From Chondrosia reniformis (taxonomy: Eukaryota; Porifera; Demospongiae; Chondrillida; Chondrillidae), in assembly GCA_947172415.1 (NCBI GenBank), contig OX359197.1, positions 5,209,673 through 5,273,672 on the forward strand: 64,000 nucleotides of DNA, written 5' to 3'. Made by a program: the position numbers and the translations under genes. Every line of letters starts with the position of its first letter. Position 1 is the first letter of the stretch. Below, one piece after another: positions 30,426 through 44,200 of this stretch. Below the pieces are notes generated by a model. That model made no database searches and was not told the DNA's origin. It saw only the letters and a program-made list of their open reading frames with translations.

Positions 30426-30781
30426 CTTATATACATGGAGTATTGCCATTTGGTCCTAGCATTTTAATAACTTATGTTTATGAAATTCTTTAAATTGAAG
30501 AAATTGAAAACTACTTATTAAACAGCTGTCTTTAGGCTCTCAAAGACATAGACTCCATTAGCAATGTTATTATCTTGCTCGGGTAGTCACTGTGTTGTAT
30601 GTGTGTTCCGGTCTGCTGCAGATCTGAAGCTAATGATCTTGCTCTAAGAATAGCAAGAGAGACTACTGGCCACACTGAAATCATTTGTCTTGAAGGGTGA
30701 GCAATGCAGATGAGCTAGACATCCACCAGAACTACACTGTCCACTGGTACTTGATAACCGTGCTGCACTGCCTGCGTGTTA

Positions 30782-31008
30782 AGTGTGTGTCCATATATAT
30801 CTGTATAATATGTGAAAGCTGCCAGTAGAAGTTGCTGAAATGGTATCATAATCTACATTGACTTTTCTTGGAAAACGTCTATATGGCCCTTAGAGAATAT
30901 GTTCACCAAATTTGAGTGAAATTTTCTTCTTTATGAAGGAGATATGATTGATTGTAAACATGTACCATATATGTTTTTACCGTATCAGAAATATATAACC
31001 AGCCATTT
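30782..31008. repeat. About 230-bp insert in intron 4, shared by ETNPPL-C and D
   Basis: Sequence from AGTGTGTGTCCATATATATC to about ACCGTATCAGAAATATAT replaces a short stretch present in A and B (GTTAAGACAAGCCGTTTTTC). D has the same insert at 36932-37168. No ORF or clear terminal repeats. It marks C and D as sister copies in this region. Confidence 0.65.
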
Positions 31009-31888
31009 TTCAATAAATGCTTGCTTGAGCCTGTTTTCTGTGATTTCTACTAGTTGCACTCACGTACGTATATGTACTGTACATATGTGCTTGTAGGGCT
31101 TACCATGGTCATCTGACCTCTCTGATGGAGATTAGTAGCTACAAGTGGCAGAATGATCCCGAAAAGTGGCGTGGAAAACACACCATCTTGGTATGAATGA
31201 GACCTGGAGGGGCTGCTAGCTCCATGGGGTACACTTGACTGTGTATCATGTGATCCATTCCTTGTTCAGGCCCCTGCACCAGATAGCTACAGAGGTCTCT
31301 ATAGGGACCCCGAAACTGCCGGACAGCTGTATGCTGATGAAATCAAAAAGCTGATTGATGAAGCTCACAGTAGAGGGAAAAAGGTTTGAGTTGACATGTT
31401 TGTATGTCAACGCTGCTTTTATACACAATTTGTATACGTATATAACAATATGTACATATATGGATGTGTAGATCTATGTGTAGATAGATATAGATATGTA
31501 TTTTATTGTATTGCATTTGTATGTACATAAATGCATACAAATATGTACAAATGCTTATGACTAACTAGCTATGGATTATCTTGTAAAATATGTATATATT
31601 TGATTAATTTAAAATGATTTTTAGCTGTATACATACCTTTGTAGATGTGAATGTATTCTCCTTTGTTATGTCCCATGTAGATTGCAGCCTTTATTCATGA
31701 GTCTGCACCGAGCTGCGCTGGTCTCTACACGCTGCCAAAGGGTTTCCTCAAAGCAGCCTACAAGTACGTACACAGGAAGTCTTGTCCTCTGTCTGTTTGT
31801 ATGTTGTGTGGTACATGGATAATCACAGTAATAATCCAACCACAAGTAACTATAATCAGTCTGAAGAGGGAAAACATGAAAGAAGCAA

Positions 31889-31955
31889 ATGCTGGGAATC
31901 GAACCCAGGACAGCTGGTTATGACCACCAGTTGCTCTGCCACTGAGCTACAGTTG
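31889..31955 (-). repeat. tRNA-like sequence in ETNPPL-C intron 7
   Basis: Third paralog of 7139-7206, with intact A- and B-box-like motifs (TAGCTCAGTGG, GGTTCGATTCC) and no acceptor stem. Confidence 0.5.
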
Positions 31956-32504
31956 TCACAGCAATGCCTCTCCCATGCTCTCCCTCATGTTTCCCCTCTC
32001 AACTAACTACAAGCTAGTAATGTAATTAATAAAGTTTCTTGCTGTATTCTGAGTATTTCATAGGAAGTCCTTGAATAATCTACTAAACCAATTTAAGACA
32101 CTTTAAACAGTGTATAGAATGTATTAGATAAATTTGAGAAGTTATGGTACATCAATAAATTCCTTCCCTAAGTTTGTGCAAAACATATTACAGTTACTCT
32201 AAGATAATTAACAGACACCTTAATTGATGCAAGTCCAAATTTGACAACAAATAATAATGCACTTACACCATGTACCATGTGTACTACAGGGTATGTGTGC
32301 ATGTACATTATCGGGTTAAAGTGGATGCAGTTAATTGACCAATTTTGACTATCAGTTATGGCTTCTGGACCAAATGCTTTGTGGCCATTCTGCAGAATAT
32401 TATATAATCTATAGGATAGTACGTATGTCTACTGACTGCATGACCTGTAAACCCTCCACTTATTATTACCATGTGTTGGCCCACAACACTGACTGAGATG
32501 TTAA

Positions 32505-32645
<141 letters not shown>

Positions 32646-32888
32646 TGACACTGGGACAGTGGCTACTCATAAACAACAAGTTCATATACAAGTACTTATA
32701 ATGTGGAATGTCTTGAATTTATTGCCTACTTTGGTTGTGAAACTAAAAGACTTAGTCTGCATGTAATGATCTTACTTAGGACTAATTTGTTTGGCAGCAT
32801 ATTCTTCAGTTACTTAACATCACCTTGAACACTGACCAATTTAATAGCAAAACGACTTTTATGGATTGTTGTACCTAATAGTGGTTGA

Positions 32889-33121
32889 ATGGGTGGGTAA
32901 TTAGGAGAGGTGGGTGGGTAGTTAGGAGAGGTGGGTAGTTAGGAGAGGTGGGTGGGTAGTTAGGAGAGGTGGGTGGGTAGTTAGGAGAGGTGGGTGGGTA
33001 GTTAGGAGAGGTGGGTGGGTAGTTAGGAGAGGTGGGTGGGTAGTTAGGAGAGGTGGGTGGGTAGTTAGGAGAGGTGGGTGGGTAGTTAGGAGAGATGGGT
33101 GGGTAGTTAGGAGAGGTGGGT
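32889..33121. repeat. 21-bp G-rich minisatellite, ETNPPL-C intron 8
   Basis: About 11 units of the repeat described at 8130. Confidence 0.95.
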
Positions 33122-34173
33122 ATGCATGTACGTACATAGCACTGTACATTTTGCTAAATCTATTGAAGCAAGTACAAGTATATATGTACACTCAAGGTAT
33201 AGGAAATGTACCATATACAGTCAGAGTGGCACTCACTGGGTCCTTCCTGTGTCCTTGCACTTGTGTGCACACCACTCTCAGTCAGTCAGCAGTAGAGCTC
33301 AGATCAGATGTTCAGGATGTGTAATCTTCCTCCTTTCAAAGGCGGCTTCCCTTCCACCTGGCACATGTGTATATTTTACATTCTTCAGATGTAATTCCTG
33401 ATATTGTTACAATTGGTAAACCGATGGGCAATGGCCATCCTGTCTCTGCTCTCATCACTAGCCCGAGGATTGCGGATACACACGATGCAGTATCCCCTTC
33501 CTATTTTAGCACCGTGAGATCTGAGAAGCATATTGGGACTTTCTGTTATTGTGTAATCATTTTATTTTGTAATATTATTATTGGACAAATTGAACTTGAG
33601 TGAAGGCTTACATTGAAGAAGTTATTTTGCTCCATGCTGTCTGAAAGCTGTCTGTTGACATATTACAAAGAACTAGATCAGTTGTTGTCTTTAGTAATCC
33701 TGCTTCAGATTGTGGTGCTGTTGTAACTGTTCTCTCACTCTTCTCTCTAGTTTGGAGGTAACCCTGTGTCTATGGCCATAGCAGATGCTGTTCTGACAGC
33801 TATTGAAAAGGAGAATCTCCAGAAGCATGCTCTGGAAGTTGGTAGCTACCTCATAGAGAAGTTTAAGGAGCTCAAGTCTGCCTACCCTAACTACATTGGA
33901 GATGTTAGGTTAGTTTAAGTCAACACTCAATGCAGTCTATCTACTACACACTGATGTGGGATAGCTATATCCTTCTAATAATAAGTCTTATATCCCCTTG
34001 CACAAGTGTGTAGCGAATGATAAGTGGCGTGTATATAATGGTTTCTTCACTTATACTGTGCCTTTACGTATGTGGTAAGGAGATTGTTTATCTGCTAGCA
34101 TACGTAGGCATTTGTACCTCTTCACTGGTGATCTAGGAATTAGTTCCTAAATTGACATCATGTGGCTCTGGAT

Positions 34174-34353
34174 TTCCCCGCCCACTTATGACTCTCAAGG
34201 AGTACACTGAGTTTGAATAAGCAGACCTGAAGTCCACTTAATGGGAACCAGTGTCTCCCCTTGCCTATCTAAGACACAGCTCATAGGTGTGTGTATGTAC
34301 TGTATATAGCTCAACTGTGTCTTTGATAGGCAAGGGGGAGACACTGGTTCCAT
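34174..34353. repeat. Foldback element in ETNPPL-C intron 10
   Basis: Ortholog of 9475-9656, with arms GGGAACCAGTGTCTCC and GGAGACACTGGTTCC. Confidence 0.75.
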
Positions 34354-35078
34354 AGTCAAATGATACTTAAGGTATAATCATAAAAATCTTCTTGCTTTTC
34401 CTAAAATTTCTTTCTTGCATGGAAATCCATTCTACTGATGGGTGCAATTTCCTGTATATATGCACTTAAGAAAACTTTGTATGTCTGTGTAGGGGACAAG
34501 GCATGTTTATGGGAATAGAGATGATCAAGGATGGAGTGACCAAAGAACCTAATAAAGAGTTGGCAGTTCATCTTCACAGGAAGTGAGTGTTTCGATGTCT
34601 AATGTGAAGTTTATTAAAGATACACCAGATGTAATTATCTTCCCCCTGTAAGTTCAGGTATAACTTAGTCTGTTGTTTTCTTAGATTGAAGAGTGACTAC
34701 TTTATTATCATGACAAATGATGGAATCCTTGATAATGTGATGAAGTTTAAAGGGCCAATGGTCTTTACTAAAGAGAATGCTGATTACTTGGTGAAGTGCT
34801 TCGGAGAAATACTTGAAGATTACTAAAGTGATTGTCCAAGGGAATTGTAAAATTACAAGAAATTACATTTTCTGTTGCTAATTGTATAATACTATTGATA
34901 TATACTCTGCACTCAACCATTGCACAAACATAAATTATTTGTATAATATGGTACACACACAATTTTATCATTTAACTAGCACCAATTTAATAAATACTTC
35001 AAAGATCCTTTATTTGGACTCAATTTTTGTACGCAAACTGACATGTACGAGTTGCCATAGTGATTTAGTCTATTCAAA

Positions 35079-36160
35079 ATGGCGGATGAGCTTCGCAGCC
35101 TTTTTGCTAAATGGGACAAAGTAAGGCTATATTATCTTATATAGCATCAGATATTTTAATTTCCATATACTTATAAACGTGTAGGGTTCAAAATCTGTCC
35201 GAGAATGTATTCTAGCTGATTTCATAGCTCAGTGCGAAGGAATGACGGGGCCTGATTTAGAACAGCAGTTTTTTGATTGTGCAATTCTATTTCTAGCGCG
35301 GCTGACTGCGTGGATAAGAATAAGGTTGAGTCCTAATGCGACTGCAGTTGGCGCATATACGTAGTATTATGTATACACGTATATAAGTACTTATATACGT
35401 GTATAATGCCCATATGTACTTAAGTACATATGGGCATTAATATATACTCACATACGTAATATTAAAAAGTGACTGAATCTATATTGTGATTTACATCACT
35501 GTTGTCTAGCTATCAATTTGGCGTTTGTCTAAAATTACAGTTAAAAGCAATCAGAATTTTCATATCGTCCACAAGTGGGTAAGTATTGCTCTACAAGTGA
35601 CAGGAGGTATTGTATGATTCATGTTACTATACAAGTACAGCTCATTATCTTGTGGTACATCACATTCCCAATTATCCAAACACATTTCACAATTCACGAT
35701 TCATGGTGTGTGTGTTCAGCTCATTATCTTGTGCTACACCACATTCAAACACATTGATTAACTGAACAACTATACTTCTTTTATCTTGTATTTCAGTCGC
35801 AAATTTCTAAGTGAATTTCTGGAAGTGGGTGGTATATTAACAGTGCTTGAAATCCTCAGTATCAAGAAGGCATCTGAAGAAGCTAAACTGGAGGCTCTTG
35901 GTCTTCTAATGGACGTGGCCAAGTCAGGAAGGCAGTCAAAGGAGCTTGTCTGTGAGAGTGCTGGCATTAGAGCTGTCACAGAGTGTCTGGCTAGGTCCAC
36001 CAGCCCTCCCACTCAGGAGAGGGCGCAAGGACTGCTGTTTGAACTGTTTGAGGGCAATCCTCACTATCAGAGTCAAGTCTACAAAGCACTTATTGCACTG
36101 ATGGCAGCATCTAATACTAACGCACAAAGACTTTCTGCATCTACTCTTAGAGATATTCAG
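35079..36160 (+). pseudogene. ARMH1-like: ARMH1-like copy C, truncated after exon 4
   Basis: Intact start (MADELRSLFAKWDK) and exons 1-4: 35079-35120, 35185-35324, 35510-35578, 35797-36160, with good splice sites. It encodes the first 205 residues, including FLEVGGILTVLEIL and the ECLARS helical repeats. Exons 5-10 are absent; after the intron-4 minisatellite the sequence switches to ETNPPL intron 3 of copy D. Read-through would give VWMGS and stop. Splicing into ETNPPL-D exon 4 would be out of frame. The Asp3 of MADEL is shared with copy D, versus Glu in A and B. Confidence 0.85.
35404..35439. repeat. 36-bp perfect palindrome in ARMH1-C intron 2
   Basis: TAATGCCCATATGTACTT is followed directly by its exact complement. 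It is present with a small central insertion in D (41549-41588). A and B have only the right half (AAGTACATATGGGCAT, one base changed in B), so the palindrome arose by an inverted duplication in the C/D lineage. Confidence 0.75.
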
Positions 36161-36420
36161 GTATGGATGGGCTCTTAGTTAGGAGATATTTAGGTATAGA
36201 TGGGCTCTTAGTTAGGAGGTATATAGGTATAGATGGGGTCTTAGTTAGGAGGTATATAGGTATGGATGGGCTCTTAGTTAGGAGATATTTAGGTATGGAT
36301 GGGCTCTTAGTTAGAGATATTCAGGTATGGATGGGCTCTTAGTTAGAGATATTCAGGTATGGATGGGCTCTTAGTTAGGAGGTATTTAGGTATGCTTGGG
36401 CCTTTAGTTAGGAGGTATTA
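36161..36420 (+). repeat. 33-bp minisatellite at ARMH1-C donor and unit C/D junction
   Basis: About eight units, including shortened ones reading CTTAGTTAGAGATATTCAGG that match the exon end more closely. It is followed by the 28-bp repeat (36475-36590) and then ETNPPL-D. Confidence 0.9.
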
Positions 36421-38047
36421 GCTTAGTTATTACCTATTTGACTTTAAAAATTGCTCGTTTATGGTGATTTGCACTATAGAACCTTAGATGTCTAAACAAC
36501 TACAAGAACCTTAGATACCTAAACAACTACATAGAACCTGTGATACCTAAACAACTACATATAGAACCTTAGATATCTAAACAACTTTCCTTATACGTAT
36601 ACATAGAGTATTGCCATTTGGTCCTAGCATTTTAATGACTTATGTCTATGAAATTCCTTAAATTGAAAACTACTTATTAAACAGCTGTCTTTAGGCTCTC
36701 AAAGACATAGACTCCATTAGCAATGTTATTATCTTGCTCGGGTAGTCACTGTGTTGTATGTGTGTTCCGGTCTGCTGCAGATCTGAAGCTAATGATCTTG
36801 CTCTAAGAATAGCAAGAGAGACACTGAAATCATCTGTCTTGAAGGGTGAGCAATGCAGATGAGCTAGACATTCACCAGAACTACACAGTCCACTGCTACT
36901 TGATAACAGTGCTGCACTGCCTGCGTGTTAAAACACTATATATGTGTATGTCCATATATATCTCTATAATATGTGAAAGTTGCCAGTAGAAGTTGCTGAA
37001 ATGGTATCATACCCAAAAAATTGACTTTTCTTAGCAAACGTCTATATGGCCCTTAGAGAATATGTGAACCAAATTTGAGTGATATTTTATTCTTTATGAA
37101 GGAGATATGATTGATTAAAAACATCGTACCATATAGGTTTTTACCGTATCAGAAATATATGACCAGCCGTTTTTCAATAAATGCTTGCTTGAGCTTGTTT
37201 TCTGTGATTTCTACTAGTTGCACTCACGTATATGTACTGTACATATGTGCTTGTAGGGCTTACCATGGTCATCTGACCTCTCTGATGGAGATTAGTAGCT
37301 ACAAGTGGCAGAATGATCCCGAAAAGTGGCGTGGAAAACACACCATCTTGGTATGAATGAGACCTGGAGGGGCTGCTAGCTCCATGGGGTACACTTGACT
37401 GTGTATCATGTGATCCATTCCTTGTCCAGGCCCCTGCACCAGATAGCTACAGAGGTCTCTATAGGGACCCCGAAACTGCTGGACAGCTGTATGCTGACGG
37501 AAGCTCACAGTAAAGGGAAAAAGGTTTGAGTTAATGTATATATTTGTATATCAATGCTGCTTTTATACACAATTTGTATACATACATATATAACATTATA
37601 TACGTATATAGATGTGTAGATCTATGTGTAGATAGATATAGATGTGTATTTTATTGTATTGCATTTGTATGTACATAAATGCATACAAATACATACAAAT
37701 ACTTATGACTAACTAGCTACTGATGAATTATCTTGTAAAGTAAAATATTTGATTACTTAAAATGATTTTAGCTCTCTTAATTGTGTACTGGTACCTTGGT
37801 AGATGTGAGTGTATTCTCCTTTGTTATGTCCCATGTAGATTGCAGCCTTTATTCATGAGTCTGCACCGAGCTGCGCTGGTCTCTACACGCTGCCAAAGGG
37901 TTTCCTCAAAGCAGCCTACAAGTACGTACACAGGAAGTCTTGTCTTCTGTCTGTTTGTATGTAGCGTGGTACATGGATAATCACAGTAATAATCCAACCA
38001 CAAGTAACTATAATCAGTCTGAAGAGGGAAAACATGAAAGAAGCAAA

Positions 38048-38113
38048 TGCTGGGAATCGAACCCAGGACAGCTGGTTATGACCACCAGTGCTCTGCCACT
38101 GAGCTACAGTTGT
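38048..38113 (-). repeat. tRNA-like sequence in ETNPPL-D intron 7
   Basis: Fourth paralog; one base is lost in the CCAGTTGCTCTGCC region (now CCAGTGCTCTGCC). Confidence 0.5.
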
Positions 38114-38662
38114 CACAGCAATGCCTCTCCCATGCTCTCCCTCATGTTTCCCCTCTCAACTAACTACAAGCTAGTAATGTAATTAATAAAGTTTCTTGCT
38201 GCATTCTGAGTAATTCATAGGAAGTCCTTGAATAATCTACTAAACCACTTCAAGACACTTTAAACAGTGTATAGAATGTATTAGATAAATTTGAGAAGTT
38301 ATGGTACATCAATAAATTCCTTCCATAAGTTTGTGCTAAACATATTACAGTTACTCTAAGATAATTAACAGACAGACCTTAATTGATGCAAGTCCAAATT
38401 TGACAACAAATAATAATGCACTTACGCCATGTACCATGTGTACTACAGGGTATGTGTGCATGTACATTATCGGGTTAAAGTGGATGCAGTTAATTGACCA
38501 ATTTTAACTGTTAGTTATGGCTTCTGGACCAAATGCTTTGTGGCCTTCTGCAGAATATTATATAATCTATAGGATATTACGTATGTCTACTGACTGCATG
38601 ACCTGTAAACCCTCCACTTATTATTACCATGTGTTGGCCCACAACACTGACTGAGATGTTAA

Positions 38663-38803
<141 letters not shown>

Positions 38804-39053
38804 TGATACTGGGACAGTGGCTACTCATAAACAACAAATTCATATACAAGTACTTATAATGTGGAATGTCATGAACTTAATGCCTACTCTAGTTGTGAAA
38901 CATGTAATGATCTTACTTAGGACTAATTTGTTTGACAGCATATTCTTCAGTTACTTAACTGCAACAACTAGTTTGATTATAACCTTGGAACACTAACCTA
39001 TTTAATTATTAGCAGAAAGACATTTATGGATTGTTGTACCTAATAGTGACTGA

Positions 39054-39270
39054 ATGGGTGGGTAGTTAGGAGAGGTGGGTGGGTAGTTAGGAGAGGTGGG
39101 TGGGTAGTTAGGAGAGGTGGGTGGGTAGTTAGGAGAGGTGGGTGGGTAGTTAGGAGAGGTGGGTGGGTAGTTAGGAGAGGTGGGTGGGTAGTTAGGAGAG
39201 GTGGGTGGGTAGTTAGGAGAGGTGGGTGGGTAGTTAGGAGAGGTGGGTGGGTAGGTAGGAGAGGTGGGTA
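39054..39270. repeat. 21-bp G-rich minisatellite, ETNPPL-D intron 8
   Basis: About ten nearly identical 21-bp units, as at 8130. Confidence 0.95.
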
Positions 39271-40313
39271 TGCATGTACGTACATAGCACTGTACATTTT
39301 GCTAAATCTATTGAAGCAAGTACAAGTATATATGTACACTCAAGGTATAGGAAATGTACCATATACAGTCAGAGTGGCACTCACTGGGTCCTTCCTGTGT
39401 CCTTGCACTTGTGTGCACACCACTCTCAGTCAGTCTGCAGTAGAGCTCAGATCAGATGTTCAGGATGTGTAATCTTCCTCCCTTCAAAGGCTTCCCTTCC
39501 ACCTGGCACATGTGTATATTTTACATTCTTCAGATGTAATTCCTGATATTGTTACAATTGGTAAACCAATGGGCAATGGCCATCCTGTCTCTGCTCTCAT
39601 CACTAGTCCGAGGATTGCGGATACACACGATGCAGTATCCCCTTCCTATTTTAGCACCGTGAGATCTGAGAAGCATATTGGGATTTTCTGTTATTGTGTA
39701 ATCATTTTATTTTGTAACATTATTATTGGACAATTTGAACTTGAGTGAAGGCTTACATTGGAGAAGTTATTTTGCTCCATGCTGTCTAAAAGCATCTGTC
39801 TGTTGACATATTACAAAGAACTAGATCAGTTGTTGTCTTTAGTAATCCTGCTTCAGATTGTGGTGCTGTTGTAACTGTTCTCTCACTCTTCTCTCTAGTT
39901 TGGAGGTAACCCTGTGTCTATGGCCATAGCAGATGCTGTTCTGACAGCTATTGAAAAGGAGAATCTCCAGAAGCATGCTCTGGAAGTTGGTAGCTACCTC
40001 ATAGAGAAGTTTAAGGAGCTCAAGTCTGCCTACCCTAACTACATTGGAGATGTTAGGTTAGTTTAAATCAACACTCAATGCAGTCTATCTACTACACACT
40101 GATGTGGGATATCCTTATAATAATAAGTCTTATATCCCCTTGCACAAGTGTGTAGCGAATGATAAGTGGCGTGTATATAATGGTTTCTTCACTTATACTG
40201 TGCCTATACGTATGTGGTAAGGAGATTGTTTATCTGCTAGCATACGTCTACCTACTAGTACCTTCACTGAGATCTGGAATTAGTTCCTAAATTGTCGTCA
40301 TGTGGCTCTGGAT

Positions 40314-40494
40314 TTCCCCGCCCACTTATGACTCAAGAGGAGTACACTGAGTTTGAATAAGCAAACCTGAAGTCCACTTAATGGGAACTGGTGTCTCCTC
40401 CTTGCCTATCAAAGACACAGCTCATAGGTGTATGTATGTACTGTATATAGCTCAACTGTGTCTTTGATAGGCAAAGGGGAGACACCAGTTCCAT
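40314..40494. repeat. Foldback element in ETNPPL-D intron 10
   Basis: Ortholog of 9475-9656 with arms GGGAACTGGTGTCTCC and GGAGACACCAGTTCC. The arms match each other here although both differ from copy A, which suggests compensatory change or conversion between arms. Confidence 0.75.
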
Positions 40495-41223
40495 AGCCAA
40501 ATGATACTTAAGGTACGTATAATCATAAAAATCTTCTTTCTTTTCCTAAAATTTCTTTCTTGCATGGAACTCCATTCAACTGATGGGTGCAATTTCCTGT
40601 ATATATGCACTTAAGAGAACTTTGTATGTCTGTGTAGGGGACAAGGCATGTTTATGGGAATAGAGATGATCAAGGATGGAGTGACCAAAGAACCTAATAA
40701 AGAGTTGGCAGTTCATCTTCACAGGAAGTGAGTGTTTAGATGTCTAATGTGAAGTTTATTGAAGATACACCAGAAGTAATTTTCTTCCCCCTGAAAGTTC
40801 AGGTATAACTTAGTCTGTTGTTTTCTTAGATTGAAGAGTGACTACTTCATTATCATGACAAATGATGGAATCCTTGATAATGTGATGAAGTTTAAAGGGC
40901 CAATGGTCTTTACTAAAGAGAATGCTGATTACTTGGTGAAGTGCTTCGGAGAAATACTTGAAGATTACTAAAGTGATTGTCCAAGGGAATTGTAAAATTA
41001 CAAGAAAATACATTTTCTGTTGCTAATTGTATAATACTATTGATATATACTCTGCACTCAACCATTGCACAAACATAAATTATTTGTATAATATGATACC
41101 CACACAATTTTATCATTTAACTAGCACCAATTCAATAAATACTTCAAAGATCCTTTATTTGGACTCAATTTTTGTACGCAAACTGACATGTACGAGTTGC
41201 CATAGTGATTTAGTCTATTCAAA

Positions 41224-44200
41224 ATGGCGGATGAGCTTCGCAGCCTTTTTGCTAAATGGGACAAAGTAAGGCTATATTATCTTATATAGCATCAGATATT
41301 TTAATTTCCATATACTTATAAACGTGTAGGGTTCAAAATCTGTCCGAGAATGTATTCTAGCTGATTTCATAGCTCAGTGCGAAGGATTGACGGGGCCTGA
41401 TTTAGAACAGCAGTTTTTTGATTGTGCAAGTCTATTTCTAGCGCGGCTGACTGCGTGGATAAGAATAAGGTTGAGTCCTAATGCGACTGCAGTTGGCGCA
41501 TATACGTAGTATAATGTATACACGTATATAAGTACTTATATACGTGTATAATGCCCATATGTACTTAAGTATATACATATGGGCATTAATATATACTCAC
41601 ATACGTAATATTAAAAAGTGACTGAATCTATATTGTGATTTACGTCACTGTTGTGTAGCTATCAATTTGGCGTTTGTCTAAAATTACAGTTAAAAGCAAT
41701 CAGAATTTTCATATCGTCCACAAGTGGGTAAGTATTGCTCTACAAGTGACAGGAGGTATTGTATGATTCATGTTATTACAAGTACAGCTCGGTACATCAC
41801 ATTCAAACACATTTATTAACTGAAATACTATACTGCTTTTATCTTGTATTTCAGTCGCAAATTTCTAAGTGAATTTCTGGAAGTGGGTGGTATATTAACA
41901 GTGCTTGAAATCCTCAGTATCAAGAAGGCATCTGAAGAAGCTAAACTGGAGGCTCTTGGACTTCTATTGGATGTGGCCAAGTCAGGAAGGCAGTCAAAGG
42001 AGCTTGTCTGTGAGAGTGCTGGCATTAGAGCTGTCACAGAGTGTCTGGCTAGGTCCACCAGCCCTCCCACTCAGGAGAGGGCGCAAGGACTGCTGTTTGA
42101 ACTGTTTGAGGGCAATCCTCACTATCAGAGTCAAGTCTACAAAGCACTTATTGCACTAATGGCAGCATCTAATACTAACGCACAAAGACTTTCTGCATCT
42201 ACTCTTAGAGATATTCAGGTATGGATGGGCTCTTAGTTAGGAGGTATTTAGGTATGGATGGGGTCTTAGTTAGGAGATATTCAGGTATAGATGGGGTCTT
42301 AGTTAGGAGATATTTAGGTATGGATGGGGTCTTAGTTAGGAGGTATTTAGGTATGGATGGGGTCTTAGTTAGGAGGTATTTAGGTATGGATGGGGTCTTA
42401 GTTAGGAGGTATATAGGTATGGATGGGGTCTTAGTTAGGAGATATTTAGGTATGGATGGGGTCTTAGTTAGGAGGTATATAGGTATGGATGGGCTCTTAG
42501 TTAGGAGATATTCAGGTATGGATGGGCTCTTAGTTAGGAGATATTCAGGTATGGATGGGCTCTTAGTTAGGAGGTATATAGGTATAGATGGGCTCTTAGT
42601 TAGGAGGTATATAGGTATGGATGGGCTCTTAGTTAGGAGATATTCAGGTATGGATGGGCTCTTAGTTAGGAGGTATATAGGTATGGATGGGGTCTTAGTT
42701 AGGAGGTATTTAGGTATAGATGGGGTCTTAGTTAGGAGATATTTAGGTATAGATGGGGTCTTAGTTGGGAGGTATTTAGGTATGGATTTAGGATGGGCTC
42801 AGGTTGTATCCACATTTTGTCACATCATATAGCCTCAAATGGGAGTAGTGAGTGCTTCTATAGTAGACCCAGTGCTGTCCTTATTGAAGACACTGGACTT
42901 GGCAGTGCAGTATGAGGGTTAGTACTTGTATGTGTAGATACAGTACATTAGAAAGGAGATAGAAGAAAGTGTTTGATTATTTTGACAGAGATTATAGAGT
43001 AGATTGTGTTTTAGTAGTGTGTACATACAAAATAGTTTAGAAGTACGTATTTATAATAACTGCATTTGTGATCTGATATATAGTCATGTATCAAGTCTGG
43101 TCAAGAGGTTTGCTTACAGTCACTTTATGTGTACTTATATACCATTAAATATGGGCTCACCAAAAAGTTGCCAACACACATATACATGTATCTATATATG
43201 TACATGTGTGTTGTACGTATACATATATATGTAGCTTGTGAGTTGATCAAAGATCTGGTGGTCTATGAAGAGGTACAGCACCCACTGATGACAGGTCTGA
43301 TTAATCTACTGAAGCCAGCAGAGAAGGAAGAGAAGGAAGGTGACTCTAGCAGGCAGACTTCTAGTGGTGAGGTTGAACAAGCTTCTTCTGACCATGTTAT
43401 TGAGCAACTCTGTGTTGTTTCTCTTCCTCCATCGTAGTACCTCTACCGATGTACATCCAGCAAGCAAGTGCAGCCAAGGTCATTGGAATGTTGGCTGTCT
43501 CCAATGCCATGGTAGCAGAAGAGATGGTTCAGGTAAACCCACACTATGTATATAGCAATGTTATGCACTGTACGTATGTACACATGTATATACATTACTT
43601 GTCACTTAGATATTTTTGTTGTGATAGTGTGTTGAATTGTACCTACCTCTTGAAGAACTGTGTCTATATATTAGTTCAATATACTCCATTACCAGGGCAA
43701 CCACCTGTGCTTAAATTTTGTAACCGTGATATAACAGGATTTAAGAAGTTATATACTGCATTGGCTTCTTAAATCCTGTCTGCCCAAATATGATAAACTT
43801 TTCTACTAAACTACTAAACTAAACGTTTCTTCTTGGAGGGTGGACAATTCTCCTTACATTTATGACAGTTGAAGTAGTCAGGGCAAGAGCATTCTATGAA
43901 GTTGTCAGTGTCTAAGCAAAAACAAACAGACGTAGCAGAGCCATCCTGAAATTCCCGCCAAAATAACAATAAAAAGCGACGGAGTATATATCACTCATAC
44001 CACGACGCTTAATTCGGTGTATATGGATTTTATACACCTCAGCACTGTGGTATAACCAATACATATACCCTATATACCAGTTCTATATATACTCCCATGG
44101 CTTCCCATCAATAATATGTAGTACTGCCTAAAGAGTTATATCTATAAGGAATTGTAAGGAATGTATTTGTCCTCATCACCTGCTCACACTCACATCTCCT

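Noticed and set aside
42219..42788. CRISPR-like direct repeat array
   Set aside because: Units are contiguous with no unique spacers, the genome is eukaryotic, and no cas genes are present.
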